A stretch of DNA of 64,000 nucleotides from Marinitoga sp. 1197 (lineage in GTDB: Bacteria; Thermotogota; Thermotogae; Petrotogales; Petrotogaceae), in assembly GCF_001021165.1 (NCBI RefSeq), contig NZ_AZAY01000023.1, positions 1 through 64,000 on the forward strand. The letters are read 5' to 3'. Positions 8,046-18,675 of this stretch are shown piece by piece. The translations under genes were made by a program, and so were the position numbers. Under the pieces are notes generated by a model. It saw only the letters and a program-made list of their open reading frames with translations. It did not search any database and was not told where the DNA came from. The stretch's first letter is position 1, and the number at the start of each line of letters is the position of its first letter.

Positions 8046-8302
8046 AAAAGTTTTTCTTTGAAGTATTGATTATATTAAAAGATGGAATTCTGGATCCTCA
8101 GGGTAGTGCGACACAAAAAGTATTGAAAAGATTGGAATATCCTATTGATAATATTAGATTTGGAAAATTAATTACATTTGAAATAACAGCAAAAGACAAG
8201 GATAATGCAGAGAAAATTGCAAAAGAAATAACTTATAATTCTTTAATAAACCCTGTTTTAGAAAATTTTGAATTAAAATTGTTAAAGGAGATAGAAATAT
8301 GA
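8042..8302 (+). CDS. purS: FGAM synthetase subunit PurS
   Basis: An 86-residue small subunit of the three-part formylglycinamidine synthase. It begins MKKFFFEVLIILKDGILDPQG and contains LDPQGxAxQKxLxRL, as typical PurS does. It bridges PurL and PurQ so that ammonia can pass between them. It overlaps both neighbours by 4 nt; AAGGAGG precedes the start. Confidence 0.95.
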   Translation: MKKFFFEVLIILKDGILDPQGSATQKVLKRLEYPIDNIRFGKLITFEITAKDKDNAEKIAKEITYNSLINPVLENFELKLLKEIEI

Positions 8303-8961
8303 TAAAAGCTGGAATTATAGTCTTTCCTGGTAGTAATTGTGATAGAGATGCAGAATTTGCCCTTAACATGGCTGGATTCAAAACAGAATATATATGGCAT
8401 GATTATGAAAATATAAAAGATTATAATCTGATATTTATCCCTGGCGGTTTTTCATATGGAGATTACTTGAGAGCTGGAGCATTGGCTAAATTTTCTCCAG
8501 TTATGAAACAAATAGAAAAATATATCTTAAACGAAAATGGTTTTGTTCTTGGAGTTTGTAATGGTTTTCAAATATTAACAGAAGCTGAAATATTATCAGG
8601 TGCTTTAACAAAAAATAATTCATTAAAATTTATATGCAAAGATGTTGATATTAAACCAATTAATAGAGAAACGGCATTTTCAAGATATATAACAAAAGAT
8701 AGTCTAACCATTCCTATAGCTCACTCAGAAGGAAACTATTATATAGAAAATTACGAAGAATTAAAAAATAAAAACTTAATAGCTTTTGAGTATATTAAAA
8801 ATCCAAATGGCTCCATTGGAAATATAGCAGGAATATATAATGAAACTTTTAATGTACTTGGAATGATGCCACATCCTGAAAGAAATTCATTAAAAATCTT
8901 AGGGAATGGTGATGGATTAGAAATTTTACTTTCAATCAGGAGGTCTTTAGAAAATGAATAA
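8299..8961 (+). CDS. purQ: FGAM synthetase glutaminase subunit PurQ
   Basis: A 220-residue class I glutamine amidotransferase that supplies ammonia to PurL. The nucleophile Cys is in GVCNGFQ (near residue 92), and the His/Glu pair is in MMPHPERN near residue 195. It starts VFPGSNCDRDAE, typical of PurQ. It overlaps purL by 8 nt. Confidence 0.97.
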   Translation: MIKAGIIVFPGSNCDRDAEFALNMAGFKTEYIWHDYENIKDYNLIFIPGGFSYGDYLRAGALAKFSPVMKQIEKYILNENGFVLGVCNGFQILTEAEILSGALTKNNSLKFICKDVDIKPINRETAFSRYITKDSLTIPIAHSEGNYYIENYEELKNKNLIAFEYIKNPNGSIGNIAGIYNETFNVLGMMPHPERNSLKILGNGDGLEILLSIRRSLENE

Positions 8962-11098
8962 TTTTTATGTTGAAGTTGGTTTAAAGGAATTTGAATATGA
9001 AAAAATAAAAAGGACTTTAAACAAAGAACCTAATGAACTGGAAATATACATGTTTTCTGCTCAATGGTCTGAGCATTGTGGTTATAAGCATTCAAAAGAA
9101 TTATTAAAAAAATTACCCAAGAACATTGAAAATGAAAATGCAGGATATGTTTTAATAGACGATTATGCGGTTGTTTTTAAAGTGGAAAGCCATAATCATC
9201 CCAGTGCTGTAGAACCTTATCAAGGAGCTGCGACAGGTATTGGTGGAATAGTTAGAGATGTCTTGGCAATGGGCGCAAGACCTGTAGCCTTACTTGATTC
9301 ATTAAGGTTTGGAACTAGTGTAAAATCAAAAAATATTTTTGAGGGTGTTATTTCTGGAATAAGTGGATATGGCAATTCAATAGGTGTTCCTACAATCGCA
9401 GGTGAAACATTTTTTGATGAGAGTTATGATTCAAATCCACTTGTAAATGTTATGTGTGTGGGTTTGGTGAAAAAAGACAAATTAGCATCATCAAAAGCTA
9501 ATTCATCAGAAAAATTATATGTTTATGTTGGTTCAAAAACAGGAAGAGATGGTATTCACGGAGCGTCATTTGCATCTAAAGAACTTTCAGGAAAAGACGA
9601 AAGACCTTCTGTTCAGGTAGGAGATCCATTCTCTGAAAAAAATTTAATCGAGGCAACTCTTGAAATATTAAGTTTAAGAGGGGTCTTGGCATGTCAGGAT
9701 ATGGGAGCTGCTGGTATTTTGAGTTCTTCATCAGAAATGTCTTTTAAAGGAAATCTTGGTTGTGAATTATATATGGAAAAGGTTCCTTTGAGAGAAAAGA
9801 ACATGAAACCATGGGAAATATTGTTATCAGAATCTCAGGAAAGAATGCTATTTTTAGTTGAACCCGGGGAAGAAAAAGAAATAGAAAAAATTGCAAAAAA
9901 ATACTTTTTGGATTATTCAGTAATAGGCAAAACTATAGAAGGAAAGAATATAAGAATTTTAAAAAATGGAAATTTATTATCAGAAATGCCTATTTCTGCC
10001 CTTGTTGATGCACCATCAATGTATAGAAAAACAAAAGAACCCGAGTATATATCAAAAATAAAAAATAAAAGTGTAAAAATAGATATTGATTTAAAAGAAG
10101 CTTTATTTAAGATGTTAGGTAATCTGAATATAGCGAATAAATCCTGGATATTCGAACAATATGATTATAAAGTAGGAACAAATACTTTAATTATTCCAGG
10201 GAAAGCAGATGCTTCTGTAATATGGATAAAAAATACAAAAAAAGGAATAGCAGTTACAATCGATGGAAATGGTTTATATACATATATTAATCCATTTGAA
10301 GGAAGTAAAAATATCGTTTTTGAAGCGGCAAGGAATCTCGTCTCTATTGGATCAAAACCGTTAGGAATTACTGATAATATGAATTTTGGTAATCCTGAAG
10401 ATGATATGGTTATGTGGCAATTTGAAAAAAGTATAGATGGGATATCACATGCATGTAAAGTTCTCGATGTTCCTGTAACTGGTGGTAATGTTAGTTTTTA
10501 TAATGAATCAGAAAATAAATCAATATTGCCAACACCTGTAATTGGCATGGTTGGAGAAGTGAATGTGGATAATATTATTGACATGACGTTTAAAGACAAT
10601 CTTGATAAAGTTTATTTAATAGGAAAAGTTGAACTGGATAAAAGAAAGTTAGGCGGTAGTTTATATCAGAAAATTTTAAAAAATTTTGTTGGTGGAGAGA
10701 TAGACATTATAGATGAAAGATTAGAATTAAATTTATATGAAACAATATTAGAGTTAATAAAGAATAAAATTGTTAAATCTGTTCATGATGTATCAAAAGG
10801 CGGTATAGCAATTGCTATATTGGAATCAGCTTTAAATGGTGGAAAAGGATTTAATGGTTATATAGGTAACAGTATTGAGGAATTATTTGGAGAAAACCAA
10901 TCAAGATTTATTGTTTCAATATCTCCTGAAAAAGAAAAAATCTTTGAAAAATATTTGAAAGATTACAATATTGATTATAAAAAAATTGGAGAAGTTATGT
11001 CGGCTGATTATGGAATTAATTTAGGTTTTGAAAAATTTAGTTTTAAGGAATTATACAATACATATTTTAAATCTATTGAATCATATATGGAGGAATGA
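8954..11098 (+). CDS. purL: FGAM synthetase large subunit PurL
   Basis: A 714-residue small-type PurL that uses ATP and ammonia to make FGAM. It shows the tandem AIRS-like ATPase halves: SAQWSEHCGYKHS near residue 35, KVESHNHPSAVEPYQGAATG near 78-97, and the second half with DNMNFGNPE near 475 and a VHDVSKGG motif near 615. With PurS and PurQ encoded just upstream this is the three-component enzyme, unlike the single-chain proteobacterial form. It starts after aggagg with a 10-nt spacer. Confidence 0.97.
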   Translation: MNNFYVEVGLKEFEYEKIKRTLNKEPNELEIYMFSAQWSEHCGYKHSKELLKKLPKNIENENAGYVLIDDYAVVFKVESHNHPSAVEPYQGAATGIGGIVRDVLAMGARPVALLDSLRFGTSVKSKNIFEGVISGISGYGNSIGVPTIAGETFFDESYDSNPLVNVMCVGLVKKDKLASSKANSSEKLYVYVGSKTGRDGIHGASFASKELSGKDERPSVQVGDPFSEKNLIEATLEILSLRGVLACQDMGAAGILSSSSEMSFKGNLGCELYMEKVPLREKNMKPWEILLSESQERMLFLVEPGEEKEIEKIAKKYFLDYSVIGKTIEGKNIRILKNGNLLSEMPISALVDAPSMYRKTKEPEYISKIKNKSVKIDIDLKEALFKMLGNLNIANKSWIFEQYDYKVGTNTLIIPGKADASVIWIKNTKKGIAVTIDGNGLYTYINPFEGSKNIVFEAARNLVSIGSKPLGITDNMNFGNPEDDMVMWQFEKSIDGISHACKVLDVPVTGGNVSFYNESENKSILPTPVIGMVGEVNVDNIIDMTFKDNLDKVYLIGKVELDKRKLGGSLYQKILKNFVGGEIDIIDERLELNLYETILELIKNKIVKSVHDVSKGGIAIAILESALNGGKGFNGYIGNSIEELFGENQSRFIVSISPEKEKIFEKYLKDYNIDYKKIGEVMSADYGINLGFEKFSFKELYNTYFKSIESYMEE

Positions 11099-11100
11099 TT

Positions 11101-12471
11101 ATGCTAATGGAAGAATGTGGTATTTTTGGTGTTTTTTTGGAAAATAAAAGTAATGCTATTCCATATATAGTTGAAGGACTAATATCTCTTCAACATAGGG
11201 GTCAAGAATCTGCAGGCATAGCTTATGAAAAGAATAATGAGATTAAAGTCTATAAAAAGATGGGAATGGTTGCGGATATTTTTAGTAATGGGATAGTAAA
11301 AAAAATAAATAGTCATATAGCAATTGGTCATGTTAGATATTCTACCAAAGGTAAATCTGAAATTCAAAATTCTCAACCATTTCATGTTAGGTTTAGAAAC
11401 GAACATTTTGCAATTGCGCATAATGGGCAGATAGAAAATTCGGAAAAATTAAGAAAAGAATTAGAAGAAAATGGCACGATATTCTTAACTGAAAGCGATA
11501 CTGAATTAATATTACATATATTAATAAAAAATCTAAGTAAAAATATTTTAGAATGGACTTTAAAAGATATAGCCAGAACAATATTTAAATATGTATCTCC
11601 TTCATATTCCTTGTTATTATTATTTAAGGATAAAATTATAGCGATACGTGATAAATATGGATATAGACCATTATATTATTACGAATCAGAAAATGGATAT
11701 TTTATTTCATCGGAAGACAGTGGATTTAATTTTTTGAATCCAGATTATAAAAACATAAAAGAAATATTACCCGGAGAAGCAATAGAATTTTCCGCTCACG
11801 GGATAAAAAAATACAAAATTGAGAGTAATAAAAAAAGATTTTGTTTCTTTGAACATATATACTTTGCAAGGCCAGACTCTAATATTTTTGGGAGAAATGT
11901 ACATTTAATGAGAGAAGAATTAGGGAAATTATGTGCCATGGAAAATCCAATTGATGCAGATATTGTTGTTCCTGTGCTTGATAGTGGTTTTTCTGCAGCT
12001 ATAGGATATTCAAAAGAAAGTAAAATACCTATAGAAATGGGATTAATGAGAAATAGATATGTTGGCAGAACATTTATAAATCCAAATCAAAAAGATAGAG
12101 AAATTGGTGTTAGAAGAAAGTTGCCTCCAATTTCTCCTGTTATAAAAGGGAAAAGAGTAATTTTAGTTGATGATTCAATTGTAAGAGGAACCACAATGAA
12201 AAAAATTATAACTATGTTAAAAGATGCGGGCGCAAAAGAAATTCATGTAAGAATCGCAAGTCCAAAAGTTGTTAATACCTGTCATTGGGGTGTGGATATA
12301 CCAGAAAAAAAAGAATTAATAGCATTTGGTAAAAAAGTGAAAGAAATAAAAGAGGAAATAGGTGCGAATACTTTAGGATACACTTCCCTTGAAGGAATAA
12401 GAAAGATTTTAAAAGAAGACTATAACAATTATTGTTTTCATTGTTTTATGGAGGTGCATGATGAATTATAA
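11101..12471 (+). CDS. purF: Glutamine PRPP amidotransferase, iron-sulfur type
   Basis: Catalyses the first committed step: PRPP and glutamine to phosphoribosylamine. Of three possible ATGs (11095, 11101, 11107), 11101 has the best spacing to GGAGG at 11089-11093 and gives a short propeptide, MLMEE, before the catalytic Cys (CGIFGVF). The N-terminal Ntn hydrolase is followed by a PRPP domain with VILVDDSIVRGTT near residue 355. Cysteines in RFCFFEHIYFARPDS, NTCHWG and YCFHCF match the 4Fe-4S ligands of the Bacillus-type enzyme, so this is the cluster-containing class. It overlaps purM. Confidence 0.95.
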   Translation: MLMEECGIFGVFLENKSNAIPYIVEGLISLQHRGQESAGIAYEKNNEIKVYKKMGMVADIFSNGIVKKINSHIAIGHVRYSTKGKSEIQNSQPFHVRFRNEHFAIAHNGQIENSEKLRKELEENGTIFLTESDTELILHILIKNLSKNILEWTLKDIARTIFKYVSPSYSLLLLFKDKIIAIRDKYGYRPLYYYESENGYFISSEDSGFNFLNPDYKNIKEILPGEAIEFSAHGIKKYKIESNKKRFCFFEHIYFARPDSNIFGRNVHLMREELGKLCAMENPIDADIVVPVLDSGFSAAIGYSKESKIPIEMGLMRNRYVGRTFINPNQKDREIGVRRKLPPISPVIKGKRVILVDDSIVRGTTMKKIITMLKDAGAKEIHVRIASPKVVNTCHWGVDIPEKKELIAFGKKVKEIKEEIGANTLGYTSLEGIRKILKEDYNNYCFHCFMEVHDEL

Positions 12472-13420
12472 AAATAGTGGCGTAAATATAGATGAAGCAA
12501 ATAAAATGATCAATAATATAAAAGATAAATTAAAAGAGAATGCTGAAATGTATGCTGGTCTTTTTCCAATTAAGTATATTTTAAAGAATTATGATAATCC
12601 CATATTAGTCGCAAGTACAGATGGAGTAGGAACAAAAATGATTTTGCTTGAAGAAAGAAAAAAATGGGATATTATAGCTAAAGATCTCGTAGCGATGGTA
12701 TTAAATGATCTTGTTTGTGTTGGAGCGAAACCTTTATTTTTCCTTGATTATTATGCAACAGGAAAGCTAAACAATATTGATGGTTCGGAATTTTTGAATT
12801 CATTAATTGATGTATTAGAAAGCGTTAACTGCAGACTAATTGGTGGCGAAACGGCTGAATTACCTGGATTATTGATAAACAATAGAGTAGATGTTGCAGG
12901 TTTTGGAGTTGGTATAGTTGATAAAAATGAAATTTTAGGAAAAAAAAATGTAAAAGAAGGTGACATATTAATAGGAATAAAATCTAGTGGTATACACTCA
13001 AATGGTTTTTCATTAATCAGAAAATTATTAAATGACGGAGTTTTAGAATTTTCAGAAAGATTAATCACTCCAACGAAGTTAATGGTTAATCAAACTCTAT
13101 CAATAAGGAAATTTATAAATGCTGCAGCACATATAACAGGTGGAGGTATAGAAGAAAATTTATCTCGAGTAATTCCAGAAGAATTAAGTGCCAAAGTGTA
13201 TGTTAACTGGACTTTAGATAAAGTTTTTTTTGATATATTGAATGCAGGAGTTTCTATAAAAGAGGCATTTAAAGTATTTAATATGGGAATAGGAATGATT
13301 TATGTTGTAAGTCCAGATAAATTAAATATGGTTAAAAATAAACTTTCTGAATATAAAGAAGAAATTATAGAACTTGGTAAAATAACAAAAGGAAAAAGAA
13401 AGGTAGAATTAATATTTTAG
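12461..13420 (+). CDS. purM: AIR synthetase (FGAM cyclo-ligase)
   Basis: A 319-residue enzyme that closes FGAM to AIR with ATP. Visible motifs are STDGVGTKM near residue 48, GGETAELPG near 130, GIHSNGFSL near 180 and HITGGGIEENL near 225. ATG 12461 is preferred over ATG 12458 because it has 6 nt of spacing from GGAGG at 12450-12454. It overlaps the end of purF by 11 nt. Confidence 0.95.
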   Translation: MNYKNSGVNIDEANKMINNIKDKLKENAEMYAGLFPIKYILKNYDNPILVASTDGVGTKMILLEERKKWDIIAKDLVAMVLNDLVCVGAKPLFFLDYYATGKLNNIDGSEFLNSLIDVLESVNCRLIGGETAELPGLLINNRVDVAGFGVGIVDKNEILGKKNVKEGDILIGIKSSGIHSNGFSLIRKLLNDGVLEFSERLITPTKLMVNQTLSIRKFINAAAHITGGGIEENLSRVIPEELSAKVYVNWTLDKVFFDILNAGVSIKEAFKVFNMGIGMIYVVSPDKLNMVKNKLSEYKEEIIELGKITKGKRKVELIF

Positions 13421-13432
13421 GAAGGCGATAAT

Positions 13433-13993
13433 ATGAAGAAAAAAATAGTTGTTCTTGCATCTGGTAATGGTTCGAATTTTGAAGCAATAGTAAAAAAATT
13501 AAGGAATAGATATGAAATAAAATTAATAAGTGACAATAAAAAAGCTTTTGTTTTACAAAGAGCCATAAATTTATATATAGATTATGAAATAGTAAATTTT
13601 AAAGATTTTAAAAAAAGAGAAGATTTTGAAAGAAAATTATTTGAATATTTGAAAAAAGAACATCCGGATTTAATAGTATTAGCTGGATTTATGAAAATAT
13701 TACCTGAATATATAGTAGAATATTTTAACAATAAAATAATAAATATACACCCTTCTTTACTTCCTGCATTTAAAGGGTTGAATGCAATAAAAAAAGCTTT
13801 AGATTATGGTGTTAAATATACTGGAATTACCGTGCATTATGTAAATAATGAGTTAGATGGAGGTAAGATTATAGCTCAGGAAGTGGTAAAAGTGGAATAC
13901 AACGATTCCTTAGAAAGTCTTGAAGAAAAAATTCATAAAATAGAACATAGATTATATCCTAAGGTAATAGATAAAATTCTAAGAAAAATATAG
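13433..13993 (+). CDS. purN: GAR transformylase (formyl-THF dependent)
   Basis: A 186-residue folate-dependent GAR formyltransferase. It has LASGNGSNFEAI at the N-terminus, the catalytic INIHPSLLPAFKG motif (Asn and His near residue 104-106) and HYVNNELDGGKII near 140 with the catalytic Asp. Length is normal. It lies 12 nt after purM and 9 nt before purH. Confidence 0.95.
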   Translation: MKKKIVVLASGNGSNFEAIVKKLRNRYEIKLISDNKKAFVLQRAINLYIDYEIVNFKDFKKREDFERKLFEYLKKEHPDLIVLAGFMKILPEYIVEYFNNKIINIHPSLLPAFKGLNAIKKALDYGVKYTGITVHYVNNELDGGKIIAQEVVKVEYNDSLESLEEKIHKIEHRLYPKVIDKILRKI

Positions 13994-14002
13994 GAGGAGA
14001 AA

Positions 14003-15496
14003 ATGAAAAGAGCACTTATTTCTGTTTATTATAAAGAAAATATAGAAAAATTAGCTGAAGTTTTAATTGAAAATGAATATGAAATAATTTCAACTGGAAA
14101 TACTGCAAAATATTTAGAAAATCACGGATTTAAAGTTATTCGCGTTGAAGATATAACAGATTTTCCAGAAATATTAAATGGCAGAGTGAAAACTTTGCAT
14201 CCTAAAATTCATGGAGGAATATTAGCCAGAAATACAAAAGAAGACAAAAAGACCATTGAAAATTTAAATATAAAAAAGATAGATTTTGTTTATGTAAACC
14301 TTTATCCTTTTAAAGAAAAAATGGAAGAAAATTTAAACACAGCACAATTAATAGAATATATAGATATAGGTGGTCCAACATTAATTCGTGCAGCTGCCAA
14401 AAATTTTGAAAATACAATAATTTTAGTTGATCCAGACGATATAGATCTAATAATAGAAAGTATTAAAAATCCCAATTATAAAACAAGGTTATACCTTGCA
14501 TCAAAAGCATTTAATTTAACTGCTTATTATGACTCTATTATATCTTCTTATTTCAATAAAATACTAAATATAGATTTCCCTGAATATATGACATTGCCAT
14601 TAAAAAAGAAAAGTGAATTGAGATATGGAGAAAATTCTCATCAAAAGGCTATGTTTTATGAAAATGTTATAGAAAACGGTTTTTTCAAAAATTTTGAACA
14701 ATTAAATGGAAAAGAATTATCTTATAATAATTTTAAAGATATAGATATTGCATGGAAAATTGTTAATGAATTTGATGAAAAGGTTTGTTGTGCTGTAAAA
14801 CATCAAACTCCATGTGGTGTTGCTGTTGGAAAAACAAATTATGAAGCATATAAAAAAGCATATGAATGTGACCCCATTTCAATATTTGGAGGTATTGTTG
14901 CATTTAATAATAAAGTTACAGAGGATACAGCAAAAGAAATAAAAAAAATATTTTTAGAGGTTATTATAGCACCTGATTTTGATAATAAAGCACTTGAAAT
15001 TTTAAAAAAGAAAAAAAATTTAAGGATAATAAAAGCTAACATTCCACCTATTGAAAAACTTGAATATTCATCAATAGATGGAGGTATATTGGTACAAGAA
15101 AGAGATGTAAAATTATTTGAAAAATTTGAAATTGTAACAAATAATAAAATTGAAAAGGAATTAATGGAAGAATTAATTTTTGCATTCAAAATAGTAAAAT
15201 ATGCAAAATCAAATGCTATAGTTGTTTCGAAAAATAAGATGGCAAAAGGAATAGGTTCGGGACAACCAAATAGAATATGGGCTGCAATTGATGCTTTGGA
15301 TAGAGCTAAAGATGGAATAGTATTAGCTTCAGATGCTTTTTTCCCATTTGATGATGTTGTAAAAAAAGCTGGAGAATATAAAATAAAAGCTATAATTCAA
15401 CCGGGAGGATCAATAAGAGATGAAGATTCAATAAAGGCAGCAGAAAAACTTGGAATTTCTATGGTATTTACATATATGAGACATTTTAAACATTAA
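14003..15496 (+). CDS. purH: Bifunctional AICAR transformylase / IMP cyclohydrolase
   Basis: A 497-residue two-domain enzyme for the last two steps to IMP. The N-terminal MGS-like cyclohydrolase has [27 protein letters not shown] and [14 protein letters not shown]. The C-terminal transformylase has [30 protein letters not shown] and DAFFPFDD. It is slightly shorter than the common 510-530 residues. GGAGG precedes the ATG. Confidence 0.97.
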   Translation: MKRALISVYYKENIEKLAEVLIENEYEIISTGNTAKYLENHGFKVIRVEDITDFPEILNGRVKTLHPKIHGGILARNTKEDKKTIENLNIKKIDFVYVNLYPFKEKMEENLNTAQLIEYIDIGGPTLIRAAAKNFENTIILVDPDDIDLIIESIKNPNYKTRLYLASKAFNLTAYYDSIISSYFNKILNIDFPEYMTLPLKKKSELRYGENSHQKAMFYENVIENGFFKNFEQLNGKELSYNNFKDIDIAWKIVNEFDEKVCCAVKHQTPCGVAVGKTNYEAYKKAYECDPISIFGGIVAFNNKVTEDTAKEIKKIFLEVIIAPDFDNKALEILKKKKNLRIIKANIPPIEKLEYSSIDGGILVQERDVKLFEKFEIVTNNKIEKELMEELIFAFKIVKYAKSNAIVVSKNKMAKGIGSGQPNRIWAAIDALDRAKDGIVLASDAFFPFDDVVKKAGEYKIKAIIQPGGSIRDEDSIKAAEKLGISMVFTYMRHFKH

Positions 15497-15508
15497 TGAG
15501 GTGAAAAA

Positions 15509-16753
15509 ATGAGAGTGACTATAATTGGAAATGGTGGAAGAGAGCATGCAATTGCGTGGAAATTATCAAAAAGCGAAAAAATAGAAAAAATATTTTGTAT
15601 TCCCGGAAATGTTGGGACAAATATCGAAAATAAATGCGAAAATATAAAAATTGATTCAATTGAAGAAATAATTAAATTTGTGAAAAATAATAAAATAGAT
15701 TTTACAATAGTAGGACCAGAAAAATATTTTATTGATGGCATTGTTGATGAATTTCAAAAAGAAAATTTAAAAATTATAGGTCCTGATAAAAGAGCTTCTT
15801 TACTGGAAGGAAGTAAAATATATGCTAAAAAATTTGCTAAAAAATATAACATTCAAACTGCAAAATATAAAGATTTTAATGATATTGACAATGCTCTATT
15901 ATATTTAAAAAACAAGAAATTTCCAGTGGTAATAAAAGCTGATGGACTTGCAGCGGGTAAAGGGGTTATTATAGTAAACGATTATAATGAAGCAAAGGTT
16001 GCTCTTAAGAGTTTTATGATTGATGGAATATTTTCTGAGGCAGGAAAAAAAGTTGTTATTGAAGAATACTTGAAAGGTTATGAGATGTCTGTATTTGTGT
16101 TATTTGATGGTGAGAATTATAAACTATTTCAGACAGCTATGGATCATAAAAAAATATACGAAAGAGAAAAAGGACCAAATACTGGTGGCATGGGCGCAAT
16201 ATCCCCCCATCCAAAATTAAATGAAGATTTATTGAAAAAAATAGAAAATAAGATTATAAAACCTACAATAACTGGAATAAAAGAAGAGAACTTAAATTAT
16301 AACGGTATATTGTTTATAGGCCTAATTATTCAAAATAATGAACCTTATCTTTTAGAATATAACGTAAGATTTGGTGACCCAGAAACTCAAGCTATATTAC
16401 CATTACTTGAAAACGATTTAATGGAAATATTTGAAAAAACATATAGTAAAGAGCTAAATAAAATAGACATAAAATGGAAGGATAAAATATCCTGTTGCGT
16501 AGTAGCGGTATCAAAAGGTTATCCTTTTAGTTATGAAAAAGGGTTTGAAATTACAATTGATACTAATTCTCAGATTTTTTATGCTGGTACAACATTGAAA
16601 AACGGGAAACTTTTAACAGATGGTGGAAGAGTTCTTTCTGTGGTGGAATATGATGATAATATTAAAAAAGCACGAGAAAAAGCATATAATTCTTTACAAA
16701 AGATAAAATTTAAAAATATGTATTATAGAAAAGATATAGGAAATATGTTATAA
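15509..16753 (+). CDS. purD: GAR synthetase (phosphoribosylamine-glycine ligase)
   Basis: A 414-residue ATP-grasp ligase that joins glycine to phosphoribosylamine. The sequence shows VTIIGNGGREHAIAWKL at the N-terminus, VVIKADGLAAGKGV near residue 145, GPNTGGMGAISP near 225 and EYNVRFGDPETQ near 290. It is the last purine gene of the operon. purB, purA and the gua genes are not in this window. Confidence 0.97.
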   Translation: MRVTIIGNGGREHAIAWKLSKSEKIEKIFCIPGNVGTNIENKCENIKIDSIEEIIKFVKNNKIDFTIVGPEKYFIDGIVDEFQKENLKIIGPDKRASLLEGSKIYAKKFAKKYNIQTAKYKDFNDIDNALLYLKNKKFPVVIKADGLAAGKGVIIVNDYNEAKVALKSFMIDGIFSEAGKKVVIEEYLKGYEMSVFVLFDGENYKLFQTAMDHKKIYEREKGPNTGGMGAISPHPKLNEDLLKKIENKIIKPTITGIKEENLNYNGILFIGLIIQNNEPYLLEYNVRFGDPETQAILPLLENDLMEIFEKTYSKELNKIDIKWKDKISCCVVAVSKGYPFSYEKGFEITIDTNSQIFYAGTTLKNGKLLTDGGRVLSVVEYDDNIKKAREKAYNSLQKIKFKNMYYRKDIGNML

Positions 16754-16833
16754 TATAATTTCATTGGAGTGATAATTGATGAAATGCAAATGGTAAAAAT
16801 TTAGTTTTTTATTTTAAGTAGGGGGGAGATAAG

Positions 16834-17397
16834 ATGAATATATATGAATTGGCGAAAAAAAGAAAAACTGTAAGAAAATTTAAAACAGATATACCGTCTT
16901 TAGAGGATATTAAATATGCTTTGAATGTTGCAAAGGAAGCACCGTCTGGTAAAAATGATCAACCATGGAAATTTTTATTAATTGATGAAATAGATAAAAA
17001 AGTTAAAATTAGAGAAATTTGTGAAAAGGGAGAAAAAGCTTTCTATGAAAAATCAAAAGGGAAATTAAGAAAATGGCTTGAAGAAAAAGGCTTTTCCTGG
17101 AAAAAAGAATTTTTAACTCAAGCACCATATTTATTATTAGCCTTTTCTTATGTTAGATCACCTTTTGCTAGCGAGTCATTATGGCTTTCAATAGGGTATT
17201 TATTACTGGCTTTGGAGGAAAAAGGATTGTCAACGGTAACTTATACACCAACAAATTTTAATGAAGTTTCTAAATTTGTAAACATTCCAAAAAATTATAA
17301 GCTTGAAGTTATACTACCAATAGGATATTCTGATGATATTAAACCAAAATATGAAAGAAAGAAATTGAGTGAAATTTTGTATTATAATAATTTTTAA
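16834..17397 (+). CDS. Nitroreductase-family FMN oxidoreductase
   Basis: A 187-residue nitroreductase-fold protein. The N-terminal RKTVRKFK and the KEAPSGKNDQPWKFLLI stretch (residues 30-48) match the FMN-binding NfsA/FRP-like signature, and LPIGYSDDIKPKYERKKLSEIL is the usual C-terminal region. It probably reduces a quinone, flavin or nitro substrate with NAD(P)H; the physiological substrate cannot be read. It starts after a strong GGGGGGAG site 80 nt behind purD, so it may be co-transcribed with the purine genes. Confidence 0.8.
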   Translation: MNIYELAKKRKTVRKFKTDIPSLEDIKYALNVAKEAPSGKNDQPWKFLLIDEIDKKVKIREICEKGEKAFYEKSKGKLRKWLEEKGFSWKKEFLTQAPYLLLAFSYVRSPFASESLWLSIGYLLLALEEKGLSTVTYTPTNFNEVSKFVNIPKNYKLEVILPIGYSDDIKPKYERKKLSEILYYNNF

Positions 17398-17452
17398 ATA
17401 TTAGACATTACCTGAGGTGTATTTGCTTATCTTGCTTTTTTAATATGCAGTA

Positions 17453-18553
17453 TTATGACAATATATAATATATTGTAAGAAATATAATAAGAAAAAATGG
17501 AATAGAAATTTTATGAAATTCTTTAAACCCTTTATCTATTTTAGATAATCTTAAACCAATTATATTAGCAAGAGAACCTAAAATAAAACCTATACCGCCA
17601 ATGTTTACTCCATAACTTATTATCCTCCAGTTATCTGAAAAATTTGAAATAAAAATTGTAGCAGGTACATTACTGATAAATTGCGATAGCAAAACGCTAA
17701 AAGAAAAAAGATTCAAATTTTGATTTAGATTTATTTTTTCTATTAAAAAATTTATAAACTCAGCTTCTGAAATAATTCCAAAATTTATAAAGAACAAAAT
17801 AAAAACTAATATAAGGTTCCAATCAGTTTTATAAATACTGAATTTGTCAAAAATAAGATAATAAATAAATATAAGGATAAAAAATGGAAAAAGGAAATGC
17901 GTTTTTGATATTATAATAAAAGTAATTAGTAAAAAAATAGAAAAGTAAAACTTTCTTTTATTATATGTTTCTTCTTTTAGATGTATTTCTAATTTCTCAT
18001 CTCTAATCATAAAAAAAGAAAATATAGTGATTAAAGCTATTTGTAAGAAAACAATTGGCATCATTTTAACAACAAATTCTATAAAATTTATATCAAAATA
18101 ATGCCATAGAAATATATTTTGCGGATTTCCGATGGGAGTAAGTGATGAACCTATATTTACGCTCAAAATTTCCAGAATAATAACTCTGGGAAAATCAAAA
18201 TTCACTATTTTTTTCAATTCAATTGTAAATGGTATTATCAAAAATAAAGCAATATCATTCGTTAAAATCATAGATAATAATGCAGACATATATACAAGAA
18301 AAATAGAAAGAATTCTTTTTGAATGTATTTTATTGGATAAATGTTCAGCAATATAATAAAAGTAATTACTGTTTTTCATAGATGTAGTAATTATCAAAAG
18401 TCCGGATAAAAAAAATATAGTATTCCAATCTATGAAATTTAGAATTTTTTCATAAGGTGGTCTGGTAATTATTATCAATATTATAAAAAGAAAAATTAAA
18501 AAAAATAGTAGTTTTTCTTTTTTTAAAAAATATATTAGATTATTTTCAATCAA
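17453..18553 (-). CDS. ArsB/NhaD-type ion transporter
   Basis: A 366-residue polytopic membrane protein of the ion transporter superfamily (citrate transporter/ArsB/NhaD type). The diagnostic part is TNDIALFLIIPFT near residue 100 followed by NIGSSLTPIGNPQN near 135, the paired-hairpin region of these carriers. The substrate could be arsenite, Na+/H+ or an organic anion; nothing visible decides. The start is TTG at 18551-18553, 7 nt after GGAGG. Shorter than typical family members of about 420 residues. It is convergent with the nitroreductase gene. Confidence 0.75.
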   Translation of the reverse strand: MIENNLIYFLKKEKLLFFLIFLFIILIIITRPPYEKILNFIDWNTIFFLSGLLIITTSMKNSNYFYYIAEHLSNKIHSKRILSIFLVYMSALLSMILTNDIALFLIIPFTIELKKIVNFDFPRVIILEILSVNIGSSLTPIGNPQNIFLWHYFDINFIEFVVKMMPIVFLQIALITIFSFFMIRDEKLEIHLKEETYNKRKFYFSIFLLITFIIISKTHFLFPFFILIFIYYLIFDKFSIYKTDWNLILVFILFFINFGIISEAEFINFLIEKINLNQNLNLFSFSVLLSQFISNVPATIFISNFSDNWRIISYGVNIGGIGFILGSLANIIGLRLSKIDKGFKEFHKISIPFFLIIFLTIYYILS

Positions 18554-18628
18554 AAAAAAGCCTCCAATCCTGTATTTTCTATTTGATGTTTAATTATATC
18601 ATAATAATACTAATATATTTTTAAAACC

Positions 18629-18660
18629 AAATCCCCGGATTTTTAATATTCCGGGGATTT
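18629..18660. terminator. Terminator at the end of the Mbx operon
   Basis: An 11-bp stem (18629-18639 with 18650-18660) with a GC core ccccgg/ccgggg. The plus strand has eight T after it and the minus strand a weaker T tract. It lies just past the stop of the last Mbx gene at 18676. Confidence 0.8.
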
Positions 18661-18675
18661 TTTTTATCACATTAT

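Noticed and set aside
16780-16797. Five-codon ORF (MKCKW) between purD and the nitroreductase gene
   Set aside because: A GGAG stands upstream, but it is too short to support as a leader peptide and no attenuator hairpin follows.
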